From Bacteroidota bacterium (GTDB taxonomy: Bacteria > Bacteroidota > Bacteroidia > Chitinophagales > Saprospiraceae): DNA of 64,000 bases. The stretch spans positions 1-64,000 of the forward strand of contig JANSWP010000021.1 in the NCBI GenBank assembly GCA_024743405.1. Direction: 5' to 3'. How positions within the stretch are numbered: the first letter of the stretch is position 1; every line of letters begins with the position of its first letter. Made by a program: the position numbers and the translations under genes. The notes beneath the pieces are model-generated. The model was not told the origin of the DNA and did not search any database. It saw only the letters and a program-made list of their open reading frames with translations. Of the stretch, positions 24,921-33,771 are shown piece after piece.

Positions 24921-25244
24921 TTAAATCAAAACTTCACTTACCTGAACAACTGGTTCGATATTGGTGAAATTTGGTAAATCAGCCATAATTGTTCCCGCAT
25001 TTGGACCAAAGGCGTTTTGAAATGAATCCATAGAATCAAAATATAGATTACCCATAGCCGCAAAAGTTGCTGGCGAATCGGGAGCTCCCCCTCCCAGTCC
25101 TTTTTCAACAGTTGCAGCCTTGACGGAATCGCCTAATAATCCTCCAACAAGTGGTATGTGCTTGCTACAATAATAATCCATATCAAATTTTTTCCCTTCT
25201 CCGTTTGGATACATAACACTTACTTTGATCATTCCTTTTTTCAT
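24921..25244 (-). CDS. EthD-domain small protein
   Basis: A 107-residue protein from the ATG at 25244 (MKKGMIKVSVMYP). Another ATG at 25274 would add ten residues. The EthD pattern is KVSVMYPNGEG ... FDMDYYCSKHIPLV, with a glycine-rich middle and a C-terminal 'NIEPVVQVSEVLI' strand. This is the dimeric ferredoxin-like fold, named for a protein needed for ethyl tert-butyl ether degradation, though most members have unknown roles. It is monocistronic, with no informative neighbours. Confidence 0.85.
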   Translation of the reverse strand: MKKGMIKVSVMYPNGEGKKFDMDYYCSKHIPLVGGLLGDSVKAATVEKGLGGGAPDSPATFAAMGNLYFDSMDSFQNAFGPNAGTIMADLPNFTNIEPVVQVSEVLI

Positions 25245-25274
25245 AAGAATATATTTTAGTTTTACCCTACTCAT

Positions 25275-25824
25275 TTGGCTTTTCGGAAACGCCCCGTTTT
25301 TAAAGAATGAAAATTAAATAAAGTACCACTTTTATCCGATTCTTTTTTCCTTAATCTTCGTTGTTGAAAAAGTCACGTATCTACGGATATGCTCCTTTTC
25401 AACGCCTCGATCAAGAAAAAAATAACCCCACTAATAATGATACGTTATTTAACCTTCATTCCTATGGTTTCAGACTCCATAATATTTTTTAAATAGATTG
25501 ATTTATTCTAATACGCTATTCAATATTAAGCTTGGTGGGCTCCTTGTTCGGTCTTGAAAAATAGAAAACAAGTTCCTCTAAAAATCTTTTTTGCTCCCTT
25601 AGGCAGCAGCATACTTAAAGTACCAATGTAGAACTAATAAGAGAGCAAACTTCAATTAATTATGATGATAAAGTTGTTAGAGAATCCCTAGAGAGGATAT
25701 TTTTTAGAGGGTGGACATTCTAGGAATGTGAAGTTAATACAATTAATGAATTCAATATCCGAAACTTTGGTTAATTGTTCAATTTATTCGCTTTGAGGTT
25801 GTTTTTGAAAAAATGGACAAAAAA
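25275..25824. other. Long intergenic region
   Basis: No convincing gene on either strand. Bases 25370-25416 contain GTTGAAAA ... TTTTCAAC around 'CGTATCTACGGATATGC', which resembles the interior of the 33011-33180 element (CATATCTAAGGATATGC), so this may be another degenerate member. Confidence 0.4.
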
Positions 25825-25850
25825 AAGGAGACATTGAAAAATGTCTCCTT
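25825..25850 (-). terminator. Rho-independent terminator of gcvP
   Basis: A perfect 10-bp stem AAGGAGACAT / ATGTCTCCTT with a 6-nt loop. It is followed on the minus strand by a run of eight T and lies 28 bp after the gcvP stop. Confidence 0.9.
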
Positions 25851-25877
25851 CCTATTTTTATTGTTAATCAATTTATT

Positions 25878-28769
25878 TTAATGTTCAATTTCTTCCATTT
25901 CTTCATAAGCTTCCAAGGGAGGACACGTACAAATTAAGTTTCGATCACCAAATGCATTGTCGATTCTCGCAACTTCTGTCCAAAACTTAAACCCATCTCT
26001 AAGATAAGGTAATGGATAAGCGGCTTTCTCCCTGCTGTAAGCATAATTCCATTCACTTGAAGTTACTTCTTTCAATGTGTGCGGCGCATTAGAAAGTACA
26101 TTTGACTTTGTATCTGCATCCCCGGTAGCTATTTCGTCAATTTCTTTTCGAATTTCTAACATAGCATCACAGAAACGGTCAAGTTCATCTTTTCCTTCAC
26201 TTTCTGTTGGCTCAATCATTAATGTACCTGCAACCGGAAATGATAGCGTAGGTGCATGAAAACCGTAGTCAATAAGTCGTTTTGCCAAATCCTCAGCACT
26301 GACAAGACTTTTGAATGGTCTTAAATCAATGATCATCTCATGTGCAGCACGTCCTTGTTCTCCTGTGTAAAGAATATCGTAGGAACCTTCTAATAGCGCT
26401 TTGATATAATTTGCATTTAAGATGGCATATTTTGTAGCTTCTGTAACGCCTTCTTTCCCTAACATTCGGATATAGCCATAAGAAATCAATAGAATGCTGG
26501 CGCTTCCCCAAGGTGCTGATGAAACGGCATGTGTACCATGTGCACCACCTACTTCTACGAATGGATGTGTAGGCAAATAAGGAGCAAGACTATTATTCAC
26601 ACAAATAGGTCCCATCCCTGGTCCACCGCCACCATGTGGAATGGCAAAAGTCTTATGTAAATTCAAGTGACAAACATCTGCCCCAATGATGGCTGGATTG
26701 GTTAAGCCTACTTGGGCATTCATATTGGCACCATCCATATAAACTTTCCCACCATGATGGTGAATGACTTCACAAATGTCTTTAATCTCAGTTTCAAAAA
26801 CCCCATGAGTTGATGGGTAGGTAACCATTAAGCAGGAGAGGTTTTCGGAGTGCTTTTCAGCTTTTAATTTTAAATCTGCAACATCTATATTTCCTTGATC
26901 ATCACATTTTACCACGACGACTTTCATACCTGCCATTACCGCACTAGCTGGATTGGTTCCATGTGCAGAAGATGGAATTAAGGCTATATTTCTATGTAAA
27001 TTGCCATTGGCTTCGTGATAAGCCGCTATGGTCAGTAATCCTGTATATTCACCTTGAGCACCAGAGTTAGGTTGCAAAGAACAAGCATCGAATCCGGTGA
27101 CTTCGCATAAATATTTTTCCAATTCAGCAAAAACCTCTTGATAACCCTGCGTTTGATCGAGAGGTGCAAATGGATGGATATTAGCAAACTCTGGCCAGCT
27201 TACTGGAAATAATTCTGTAGCTGCATTTAACTTCATCGTACAACTACCCAACGGAATCATAGAATGCATCAAAGATAAATCCCGATTTTCGAGTCGCTTG
27301 ATGTACCGCATCATCTTCGTTTCTGTATGATATGAATTAAATACAGGATGCGACAAATATTCGCTAGTTCGGATAAGCTGTGGAGGGATATGATGACTTT
27401 CGGTTTCCGTAAAATCAATTTCTTGTTTTAATTCTTTTGCTTCATTGAAAATAGTGAAAATCACATCAATATTTTCTTCTTCCACAGTCTCGTCTAATGC
27501 AATGATGATTCGATTGTCTTCATATTGGAAGTTTACTTCATTGGCATTGGCTAGGTGAAGAATATGACGTTTTAAATCATCAGAGACCTCTATACAAAGT
27601 GTATCAAAGTAATGCTCGTTAGTTTGATTGTAACCCAATTTTTTTAGATTCGAGTCTAATATTTGAGCAAAGCCATGGATTCTTTCCGCAATTCTATACA
27701 GTCCTTGTGGACCGTGCCATGCTGCGTACATACCAGCCATTATGGCCAATAATGCTTGGGCCGTACAAATATTTGAGGTCGCTTTTTCTCTTCGAATATG
27801 TTGCTCGCGAGTCTGCAAAGCCATTCTTAAGGCAGGATTTCCGTTTGTATCTTGTGAAACTCCAATTATTCGACCAGGCAATTGCCGTTTAAAGTCTTCT
27901 TTTGTCGCAAAATATGCCGCATGTGGGCCACCATATCCCATCGGAATTCCAAAACGCTGGGTGTTTCCAACTGCACAATCGGCGCCCCATTCACCAGGAG
28001 GTGTTAGCATCGCAAGGCTCAATATATCGGCTGCAACGGTTGTATAGATTTCATGTGCTTTAGCTTTTTCAACTAATGCGCGATAATCTTCGACGGCACC
28101 ATTTTTTGCAGGGTATTGGAGTAAAAGACCGAATGTTTTATCATTAAATTCATAAGTCTTCCAATCTCCAACTACTACATTGATATTGAGTGGTTTAGCT
28201 CTAGTATATAGGATGTCTAAGGTTTGATCCAGTACATTTTTATCAACAAAGAATTCATTAATAGCTTCACCTTTATTACGCTTGTTTTTTATGGCATAGA
28301 ACAAGGCCATTGCTTCAGCAGCAGCAGTACCCTCATCCAAAAGAGAAGCATTGGCAATTGGAAACCCAGTCAAGTCACTCACCGCTGTTTGGAAATTCAA
28401 TAAAGCTTCTAAACGCCCTTGAGAAATTTCTGCTTGGTAAGGGGTGTATTGGGTATACCAACCTGGGTTTTGGAAAATATTCCGGAGAATAACGGATGGC
28501 GTGATAGTAGGGTAATAACCCATCCCAATATGAGATTTGAAAACTTTATTAAGGGACGCGATCTCTTTTAATTCGCGCAAATATTCAAATTCGGTTTGTG
28601 CATCCGGGAGATTTAATGCTCCTTTTAGCCGAATATGAGAGGGAATAGTTTCATCAATTAATTGCTCCAAAGAATCTGCTTTTACAGTCTGAAGCATTTG
28701 GTTAAGTTCGTCTTGGTTAGGACCAACGTGTCGATTCACAAATTGATCGTGAAATGAAGTTTTGCTCAT
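25878..28769 (-). CDS. gcvP: Glycine dehydrogenase (decarboxylating), P protein
   Basis: A 963-residue homodimeric-type P protein of the glycine cleavage system. It decarboxylates glycine and transfers the aminomethyl group to lipoylated GcvH. The N-terminus [10 protein letters not shown], '[14 protein letters not shown]', '[15 protein letters not shown]' and the PLP lysine in [18 protein letters not shown] (about residue 705) are all present, and the length is normal. It is monocistronic, with a strong terminator. No glycine riboswitch was recognisable in the leader. Confidence 0.97.
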   Translation of the reverse strand: MSKTSFHDQFVNRHVGPNQDELNQMLQTVKADSLEQLIDETIPSHIRLKGALNLPDAQTEFEYLRELKEIASLNKVFKSHIGMGYYPTITPSVILRNIFQNPGWYTQYTPYQAEISQGRLEALLNFQTAVSDLTGFPIANASLLDEGTAAAEAMALFYAIKNKRNKGEAINEFFVDKNVLDQTLDILYTRAKPLNINVVVGDWKTYEFNDKTFGLLLQYPAKNGAVEDYRALVEKAKAHEIYTTVAADILSLAMLTPPGEWGADCAVGNTQRFGIPMGYGGPHAAYFATKEDFKRQLPGRIIGVSQDTNGNPALRMALQTREQHIRREKATSNICTAQALLAIMAGMYAAWHGPQGLYRIAERIHGFAQILDSNLKKLGYNQTNEHYFDTLCIEVSDDLKRHILHLANANEVNFQYEDNRIIIALDETVEEENIDVIFTIFNEAKELKQEIDFTETESHHIPPQLIRTSEYLSHPVFNSYHTETKMMRYIKRLENRDLSLMHSMIPLGSCTMKLNAATELFPVSWPEFANIHPFAPLDQTQGYQEVFAELEKYLCEVTGFDACSLQPNSGAQGEYTGLLTIAAYHEANGNLHRNIALIPSSAHGTNPASAVMAGMKVVVVKCDDQGNIDVADLKLKAEKHSENLSCLMVTYPSTHGVFETEIKDICEVIHHHGGKVYMDGANMNAQVGLTNPAIIGADVCHLNLHKTFAIPHGGGGPGMGPICVNNSLAPYLPTHPFVEVGGAHGTHAVSSAPWGSASILLISYGYIRMLGKEGVTEATKYAILNANYIKALLEGSYDILYTGEQGRAAHEMIIDLRPFKSLVSAEDLAKRLIDYGFHAPTLSFPVAGTLMIEPTESEGKDELDRFCDAMLEIRKEIDEIATGDADTKSNVLSNAPHTLKEVTSSEWNYAYSREKAAYPLPYLRDGFKFWTEVARIDNAFGDRNLICTCPPLEAYEEMEEIEH

Positions 28770-28977
28770 GCGCTTTGAGACAATTATTTTGAGATTTTGT
28801 TTAGAACCAAAATCATTTTTTTAGTCATAAACAAATAGGTTAGGTTTCAAGTAAAAATGATGGCTGAAATTACAACAAAAGTAAGGTTTAGAAAAGATAA
28901 CTTGTACTGAATCCAATAATTATTTCAGCTTTTTGAATGGTTACTAACAGCTGGAATTCCTTAAATGTTGTAAAAAA

Positions 28978-29013
28978 AAACTTTCCAAAAGTAGAAGCAC
29001 CTTTGGAAAGTTT
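28978..29013 (-). terminator. Rho-independent terminator of the M42 peptidase gene
   Basis: A 12-bp stem AAACTTTCCAAA / TTTGGAAAGTTT. A long T run follows on the minus strand, and the hairpin is 45 bp after the stop codon. The rest of 28770-29057 shows nothing else. Confidence 0.88.
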
Positions 29014-29057
29014 ATTGATCAAGAAGAACTGATTCTGTTTTTAGCGTCTTTTGAGTG

Positions 29058-30137
29058 CTAAAAATATTTAAAGTTATGTCCGTTTTCTATTTGCTTTAAT
29101 GTCTCAAAAATCAAATTAATAACATTCTCCACATCGTCTTTGTGGGCCATTTCAACGGTCGTATGCATATACCTTAGTGGCAAAGAAATCAATGCCGAAG
29201 GTACTCCTCCATTGGAATAGGCAAATGCATCTGTATCTGTCCCTGTTGAACGAGAAGCTGCTTCACGTTGGACAGGAATGTTATTTTTATCAGCTGTATC
29301 TAATATTAATTGAAGTAATTTGTTATGAACGGCAGGGGCATAAGTAACGGTTGGTCCATCACCACACTTTACGTCACCAACCTTTCTTTTAACCATTAAA
29401 GGCGTATGTGTGTCGTGCGTCACATCGGTAACAATGGCAACATTGGGTTTAATAGTATTAGCAATCATTTCGGCACCTCTCAGACCAACTTCTTCCTGTA
29501 CAGAATTGACAATGTAAAGAGAATAAGGCAATTCGATATTAGATTCTTTAATCAATCTAGCAACCTCTGCGATGCAAAAACCACCCATTCGATTATCTAG
29601 CGCGCGTCCAGTATAATAGCGATTATTTAAAATACTTAGTTCATCAGGATAGGTAATGACACATCCTACGTGGATACCCATTTTTAAAACCTCCTCTTTA
29701 TCCTTTGCTCCAACATCAATAAATATATTATCCGCCTTTGGAGCTGTTTTAGCCTCTTCTCCTTTTCTTGTATGAATAGCTGGCCATCCAAAAACACCTT
29801 CAATGATTCCGTTGGAAGTATGAATATTTACTTTCTTTGATGGGGCAATTTGATGGTCGGAACCACCATTTCTGACGACATGAATGAAACCATCATCCGT
29901 TATATAATGTACAAACCAAGAGATTTCATCAGCGTGACCTTCGATGACTACCTTAAAATCTTTTCCAGGATTAATGATAGCATAGGCTGTACCATAATTA
30001 TCCAAGTGCCATTCGTCAATATATGGTTTCAAATAGTCTAACCATAGTTTCTGTCCCGAAGATTCGAAACCGGTTGGGGAAGCGTTATTGAGGTATTTGG
30101 TAAGAAATTCTTCTGATTTTGCTGTGATAATGGACAT
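29058..30137 (-). CDS. M42-family metalloaminopeptidase
   Basis: A 359-residue cytosolic di-metal peptidase (TET/FrvX/'endoglucanase M' type). Metal and catalytic residues are visible in EGHADEISW, DNRMGG, QEEVGLRGAEM, TDVTHDTHTP and STGTDTDAFAYS. Such enzymes trim N-terminal residues from short peptides in large oligomers. It follows pyrE by 76 bp and is probably co-transcribed with it. Confidence 0.92.
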   Translation of the reverse strand: MSIITAKSEEFLTKYLNNASPTGFESSGQKLWLDYLKPYIDEWHLDNYGTAYAIINPGKDFKVVIEGHADEISWFVHYITDDGFIHVVRNGGSDHQIAPSKKVNIHTSNGIIEGVFGWPAIHTRKGEEAKTAPKADNIFIDVGAKDKEEVLKMGIHVGCVITYPDELSILNNRYYTGRALDNRMGGFCIAEVARLIKESNIELPYSLYIVNSVQEEVGLRGAEMIANTIKPNVAIVTDVTHDTHTPLMVKRKVGDVKCGDGPTVTYAPAVHNKLLQLILDTADKNNIPVQREAASRSTGTDTDAFAYSNGGVPSALISLPLRYMHTTVEMAHKDDVENVINLIFETLKQIENGHNFKYF

Positions 30138-30213
30138 TTTCGTCTCTCTTTTTTTTGAAAAAATTATATTGGACTTTGAGGTTAAAAATTGAATGCTAAA
30201 TGATATAAATTGG

Positions 30214-30837
30214 TTATTTCGAACTGCCCACTTCCGTTCTCCAACTTTTTAAGAAATTTAAATCACTATCGCTAATGTATTGGTTCTCGATGGCTTCAGG
30301 TATTAAAGCATCGTAATTAGAAAGTGTTTTTAACGGACAATTGGCATTGGAGAAGGCTTGATCTGCTTTTTCAAAGCCATAAGTAAAAATGGCTAGTACT
30401 CCGATTACTTCTCCACCAGCTTCTTTTAAAACATCTACGGCTTTTAAAGAACTACCTCCTGTCGAAATCAAATCTTCAACTACTAATACTCGACTATTCG
30501 GCTTCAAATCACCTTCGATCTGATTTTGACGTCCATGCCCTTTTGCTTTGTCACGTACATATATAAAAGGCACATTTAATGCATCTGCTAATAACATACC
30601 ATGTGCAATTCCGGCTGTTGCGACACCTGCTACAACATCGAAAGTATCAAAATCTTTAGATTTTTCAGCTAGTTTTTCCTTAATGAAATTACGTGTAGTA
30701 GGGTAGGAAAGAATCATTCGGTTGTCGCAATAAATAGGAGATTTTATTCCTGAAGCCCATGTAAAAGGGTTTTGAGGATTTAATCTGATTGCTTTTATTT
30801 GCAACAAATGTCGGGCAACTTCGGAGGCTATGGACAT
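30214..30837 (-). CDS. pyrE: Orotate phosphoribosyltransferase
   Basis: A 207-residue enzyme of UMP synthesis that converts orotate and PRPP to OMP. The N-terminal 'NPFTWASGIKSPIYCDNR' and the PRPP loop VLVVEDLISTGGSS (about residue 115) are diagnostic. 'YVRDKAKGHGRQNQIEG' is the flexible catalytic loop. It is divergent from the NUDIX gene across a 162-bp spacer. Confidence 0.97.
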   Translation of the reverse strand: MSIASEVARHLLQIKAIRLNPQNPFTWASGIKSPIYCDNRMILSYPTTRNFIKEKLAEKSKDFDTFDVVAGVATAGIAHGMLLADALNVPFIYVRDKAKGHGRQNQIEGDLKPNSRVLVVEDLISTGGSSLKAVDVLKEAGGEVIGVLAIFTYGFEKADQAFSNANCPLKTLSNYDALIPEAIENQYISDSDLNFLKSWRTEVGSSK

Positions 30838-30999
30838 TCTTGGATTCTAAATTAAATAATTAAAAATTAGTTAAAAGTAGCAATTGAAGAGTTGAAAATA
30901 TTGATAATCAAAGGATTAAGATCTTTTTCGCTAATGATTTTAAATAGAATTTAACTCTGAAAAAGCATTACTTTTTCCATTTTTTAAAAAGCAGCGCAA

Positions 31000-31626
31000 A
31001 TGTACAAAATCTACATTAATGATACTCCTCTTTTGTTGGTGAATGAAAAAGTCGCACAAGAAAAAATGCCTGGAGATGAAAAGAACCTAGTTGCTAGATA
31101 TACAGGGAAACCCAAAATTCTCTTAAACTATGCTGACATGCTCGAAAAAAGTCAGCGATATGATAGTGTAACTATTTATTGGAATGATGTTGAGGCGTTG
31201 TTCACAGATTTTCAGTCGCATTATGGAATAATAGAAGCGGCGGGTGGCTTGATTTTTAATCCTAAGGGAGAAGTTTTAATGATATTCAGAAGAGGGTTTT
31301 GGGATATGGCAAAAGGAAAAATTGATCCTGGAGAAACTCCCGAAGAGACTGCGATTAGAGAAGTAGCAGAAGAAACGGGGTTGAATCAAGTCGAATTAGG
31401 TGATTTTTTATGTCATACTTATCACACCTATCGCAATCGTAAAGAGAAACGTAAGCTAAAAAGAACTTATTGGTATGTTATGCAGACCGAAAAAACGGAA
31501 ATTAAGCTTCAATATGAAGAGGATATTGAGCAGGGGGAGTGGGTTGAAATAGGCGACTTCTTTAATTCTAAAAAGAAGGTTTATGGCAATATATTGGATG
31601 TATTAAATCTGCATAATCAAGCATAA
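31000..31626 (+). CDS. NUDIX hydrolase
   Basis: A 208-residue protein with an N-terminal domain of about 80 residues found in Bacteroidota homologues and a C-terminal NUDIX fold. The complete box is 'GKIDPGETPEETAIREVAEE' followed by TGL (about residues 107-129). It would hydrolyse a nucleoside diphosphate linked to another moiety. The substrate cannot be assigned. Confidence 0.92.
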   Translation: MYKIYINDTPLLLVNEKVAQEKMPGDEKNLVARYTGKPKILLNYADMLEKSQRYDSVTIYWNDVEALFTDFQSHYGIIEAAGGLIFNPKGEVLMIFRRGFWDMAKGKIDPGETPEETAIREVAEETGLNQVELGDFLCHTYHTYRNRKEKRKLKRTYWYVMQTEKTEIKLQYEEDIEQGEWVEIGDFFNSKKKVYGNILDVLNLHNQA

Positions 31627-31897
31627 ATATTGCCGTATTTAGAATCATGAAAGACAATTTGGTTTCATAAAAATAAAATTTAACAAAATTTTAAGAAAGA
31701 ATAAAATATTGTTTTGTGGCCTTTTTGTTGTATTGTATTAAGAGTATTGAGTGATTTTTGAATAAAAATATGGTTAATAGGGTTTTGTGAAATTTATTCT
31801 TTCATTATTTTTATGGTTGTATTTCTTACACTAACATTTATTACTTAATTTTGAACAACGAATTTATAATCCTTTACATGTAAAATTGAACTTAATC
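31627..31897. other. AT-rich intergenic region
   Basis: Very A/T-rich, no gene and no repeat shared with the rest of the window. It presumably carries the promoter of the secreted protein at 31898, but no clear TAnnTTTG element was found. Confidence 0.4.
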
Positions 31898-32275
31898 ATG
31901 AAGCGAAAAGTATTGGTCATTGGAGCGTTTTTATTTTTTTCAGTTGCAGCGTTTTCACAAATCGCAGCGACGTCAAATGATGGAGACTTTGTGAATACTA
32001 CTGAAGAATTAACTGAAATGACCAATGAGAATTGGTCTTTTTTTATGGATGAAGAAAATCAGGTATATTATATTGATTTTGAGACGATAAGTGTGAATTT
32101 GAATGATATTGTTGTGAAAAACCAGGATGGTGATATAGTCATAAAAGAGGATGTCTGGGAGCTACCTGTTAACACTATTTTCGAATTAGATTTCAGCACT
32201 TTTAAACCTGGAGAATACGATGTAGAGTTGAGGTCTCTGACAGGTGTTTTAAAGAAAACCGTATCTGTTAAATAA
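31898..32275 (+). CDS. Small secreted beta-sandwich protein (DUF3244-like)
   Basis: A 125-residue protein from the ATG at 31898, which gives a clean Sec signal MKRKVLVIGAFLFFSVAAFSQ. An ATG four codons upstream is less likely. The mature part is acidic at its N-terminus, then beta-rich, ending 'PGEYDVELRSLTGVLKKTVSVK', the pattern of DUF3244/T9SS-like immunoglobulin-type folds. It is too short to hold a sorting domain plus cargo. The function is unknown. Confidence 0.75.
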   Translation: MKRKVLVIGAFLFFSVAAFSQIAATSNDGDFVNTTEELTEMTNENWSFFMDEENQVYYIDFETISVNLNDIVVKNQDGDIVIKEDVWELPVNTIFELDFSTFKPGEYDVELRSLTGVLKKTVSVK

Positions 32276-32298
32276 GCTTTTATTAACAAGTATAAATG

Positions 32299-32338
32299 AA
32301 AAAAGCCTTCCAAAATTTACTTTTTGGAAGGCTTTTTT
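32299..32338. terminator. Bidirectional terminator
   Basis: A 17-bp stem (32299-32315 with 32322-32338; core GCCTTCCAAAA) flanked by A and T runs, between converging genes. Confidence 0.93.
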
Positions 32339-32362
32339 GCTAGTTTTTAGTGTCTTGCGATG

Positions 32363-32614
32363 TCATGAATCCTGAGCAGATGAAATAATTTTTTGAGCTA
32401 ATTCAAGTATTGTTGTGTCTTCAATACTTACGATCCCTCCATTAGGACCTGGTTGAACATGTTTGCCTGCTATTTGCCCGTCTTTGTATTTCCATGCGCC
32501 AAAATAGTTTCGCACAGTTTGCTCTTCTATTTTTAATTCTTCAGCAATGCGGGCTACACTGCCAGTTGGAAGGCTGTGTTTAATATTACGTAGTTCATTG
32601 AAAGAAATGTTCAT
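32363..32614 (-). CDS. Small helix-turn-helix DNA-binding protein conserved in Bacteroidota
   Basis: An 83-residue protein. An N-terminal helix-turn-helix (residues about 5-40) reads SVARIAEELKIEEQTVRNYFGAWK, and 'GPNGGIVSIEDTTILELAQKI' completes a compact fold I recognise from many Bacteroidota genomes, usually annotated only as DNA-binding protein. The target is unknown. Confidence 0.8.
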   Translation of the reverse strand: MNISFNELRNIKHSLPTGSVARIAEELKIEEQTVRNYFGAWKYKDGQIAGKHVQPGPNGGIVSIEDTTILELAQKIISSAQDS

Positions 32615-32890
32615 AAATAATTAAATTTTTATGATTAAAGAATAGGAATTAATGTGAAAGAACTTATTATTAGCTGCGTAAGTTAAGAGATTCTTAATTA
32701 AATGCAAAGCAAATTTGAAAAATATTTAGTTTAATTTCCTACAAATTAAATAGAATTAAACAATCCTTGGTTCGGCTATTATTTTTTTCATGATAACTCC
32801 ATTTTTATCGCCTCATTTGATAAAGTTTATTTTTATAGTGGTCAAATGATTCCGATGATTTTGTTACTTAATACAACGCAGTTTATAAAA
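32615..32890. other. Intergenic region without recognised features
   Basis: An A/T-rich spacer between the HTH gene and the interrupted gene. No hairpin, promoter or repeat that I can support. Confidence 0.5.
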
Positions 32891-33351
32891 TCAATCAATT
32901 TCTAGACAACTTGCGTTTACGGTAGGAAGCACGATTAGAGGGCCACAAAGTAGACCACTTAAAAATGCAGTAGGATCAACTTCTGAATCGTTGTAAGTTA
33001 TTTTTAACTTGGTAAGTGCTTGGACAGAAATAACTCACACATATTATGACGGACTATTTTTTCACCATATTTCGTTAAAAATACTCGCCATATCTAAGGA
33101 TATGCCTGTGCTTTTTGCTTCGTATGGCAAAAAAATAGTTGTCGTCAACTATGGAACTTATTTCTGTCCAAGCACTTACCCATTAATAAATCATTAGGCT
33201 CAAGAAAATCGGAGAAATTTAAAATGACTAGTCCATCAATGCTTGGGCTTGGATTAAATGAAATAACTGCCGCCTCATCCCCTGGCTCACAAACGGCGTT
33301 AGACCAGAAATAAGCTGTTTTATAATTTGGACAAGGATTAGATTGTTTCAT
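32891..33351 (-). pseudogene. 96-codon gene split by a palindromic element
   Basis: The first 57 codons (33351-33181) encode 'MKQSNPCPNYKTAYFWSNAV' onward to NDLLM. The element 33011-33180 then interrupts. Removing exactly those 170 bp joins codon 57 in frame to 39 further codons (33010-32894: KLKITYNDSEVDP ... NASCLEID) and a TGA at 32891. The restored 96-residue protein has no family I recognise. As it stands, translation runs into the element and stops after 68 residues. Confidence 0.75.
33011..33180. mobile_element. 170-bp MITE-like palindromic element with 23-bp perfect terminal inverted repeats
   Basis: Bases 33011-33033 and 33158-33180 are perfect complements (core GTGCTTGGACAGAAATAA). 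The interior is also imperfectly palindromic (ACTATTTTTT, CCATA, AAAAA and CATATC blocks mirror each other). There is no transposase. The termini share GTGCTTGGACA with the elements at 9989 and 54025. No target duplication is obvious. Confidence 0.85.
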
Positions 33352-33388
33352 GGGTACATTTTATTATTGAATCATTCCTTCGGTTCTT

Positions 33389-33563
33389 TTCTCTACCGTA
33401 CACTTTTTGAAATTAGTGGAAAATGCCGTCAAAGAGGGCGAAAGAATAATAAGGATGGAGCCTTTTGGTGAAATAATCGAAGATTTGTTCACCAAAAGGC
33501 TCCATCCAAAAGAAATTTTCGCGCCGAAGGCGCGTGGATTTCATAAGTGTACACTAGAGAACG
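33389..33563. repeat. Palindromic element, family D, full copy
   Basis: Outer ends TTCTCTAC..GTACACTT..TGAAAT (from about 33389) and 33540-33563 are imperfect complements. An inner perfect 20-bp stem pairs 33453-33472 with 33488-33507, and a small CGCGCC-GAA-GGCGCG hairpin follows at 33520-33534. The right half recurs at 17229-17293. No gene is present between 33352 and 33771. Confidence 0.75.
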
Positions 33564-33771
33564 GTTCTTAAGCTAAGTAGTCATTCAAGCTGAAAGACTA
33601 CTTAGATTGAAACCAACATGTTGGTAATAATTATTGATGCTTTCGCCTCCAAAAAAGATTTTTTGGAGGCAGATGGAAATAACACTAAAACCTTACCGAC
33701 ACTTTTAACTTGAATGATTGATTAGTTAGACGTCTTTATATGAAAAAACGTTTGTGCTCCATCCTACTTTT

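Noticed and set aside
28770-29057. Glycine riboswitch upstream of gcvP.
   Set aside because: The gcvP leader shows no tandem aptamer-like stems. The only structure there is the terminator of the neighbouring peptidase gene.
33009-33197. Plus-strand frame of about 60 codons beginning in the palindromic element.
   Set aside because: It is formed by the palindrome itself and has no protein character.
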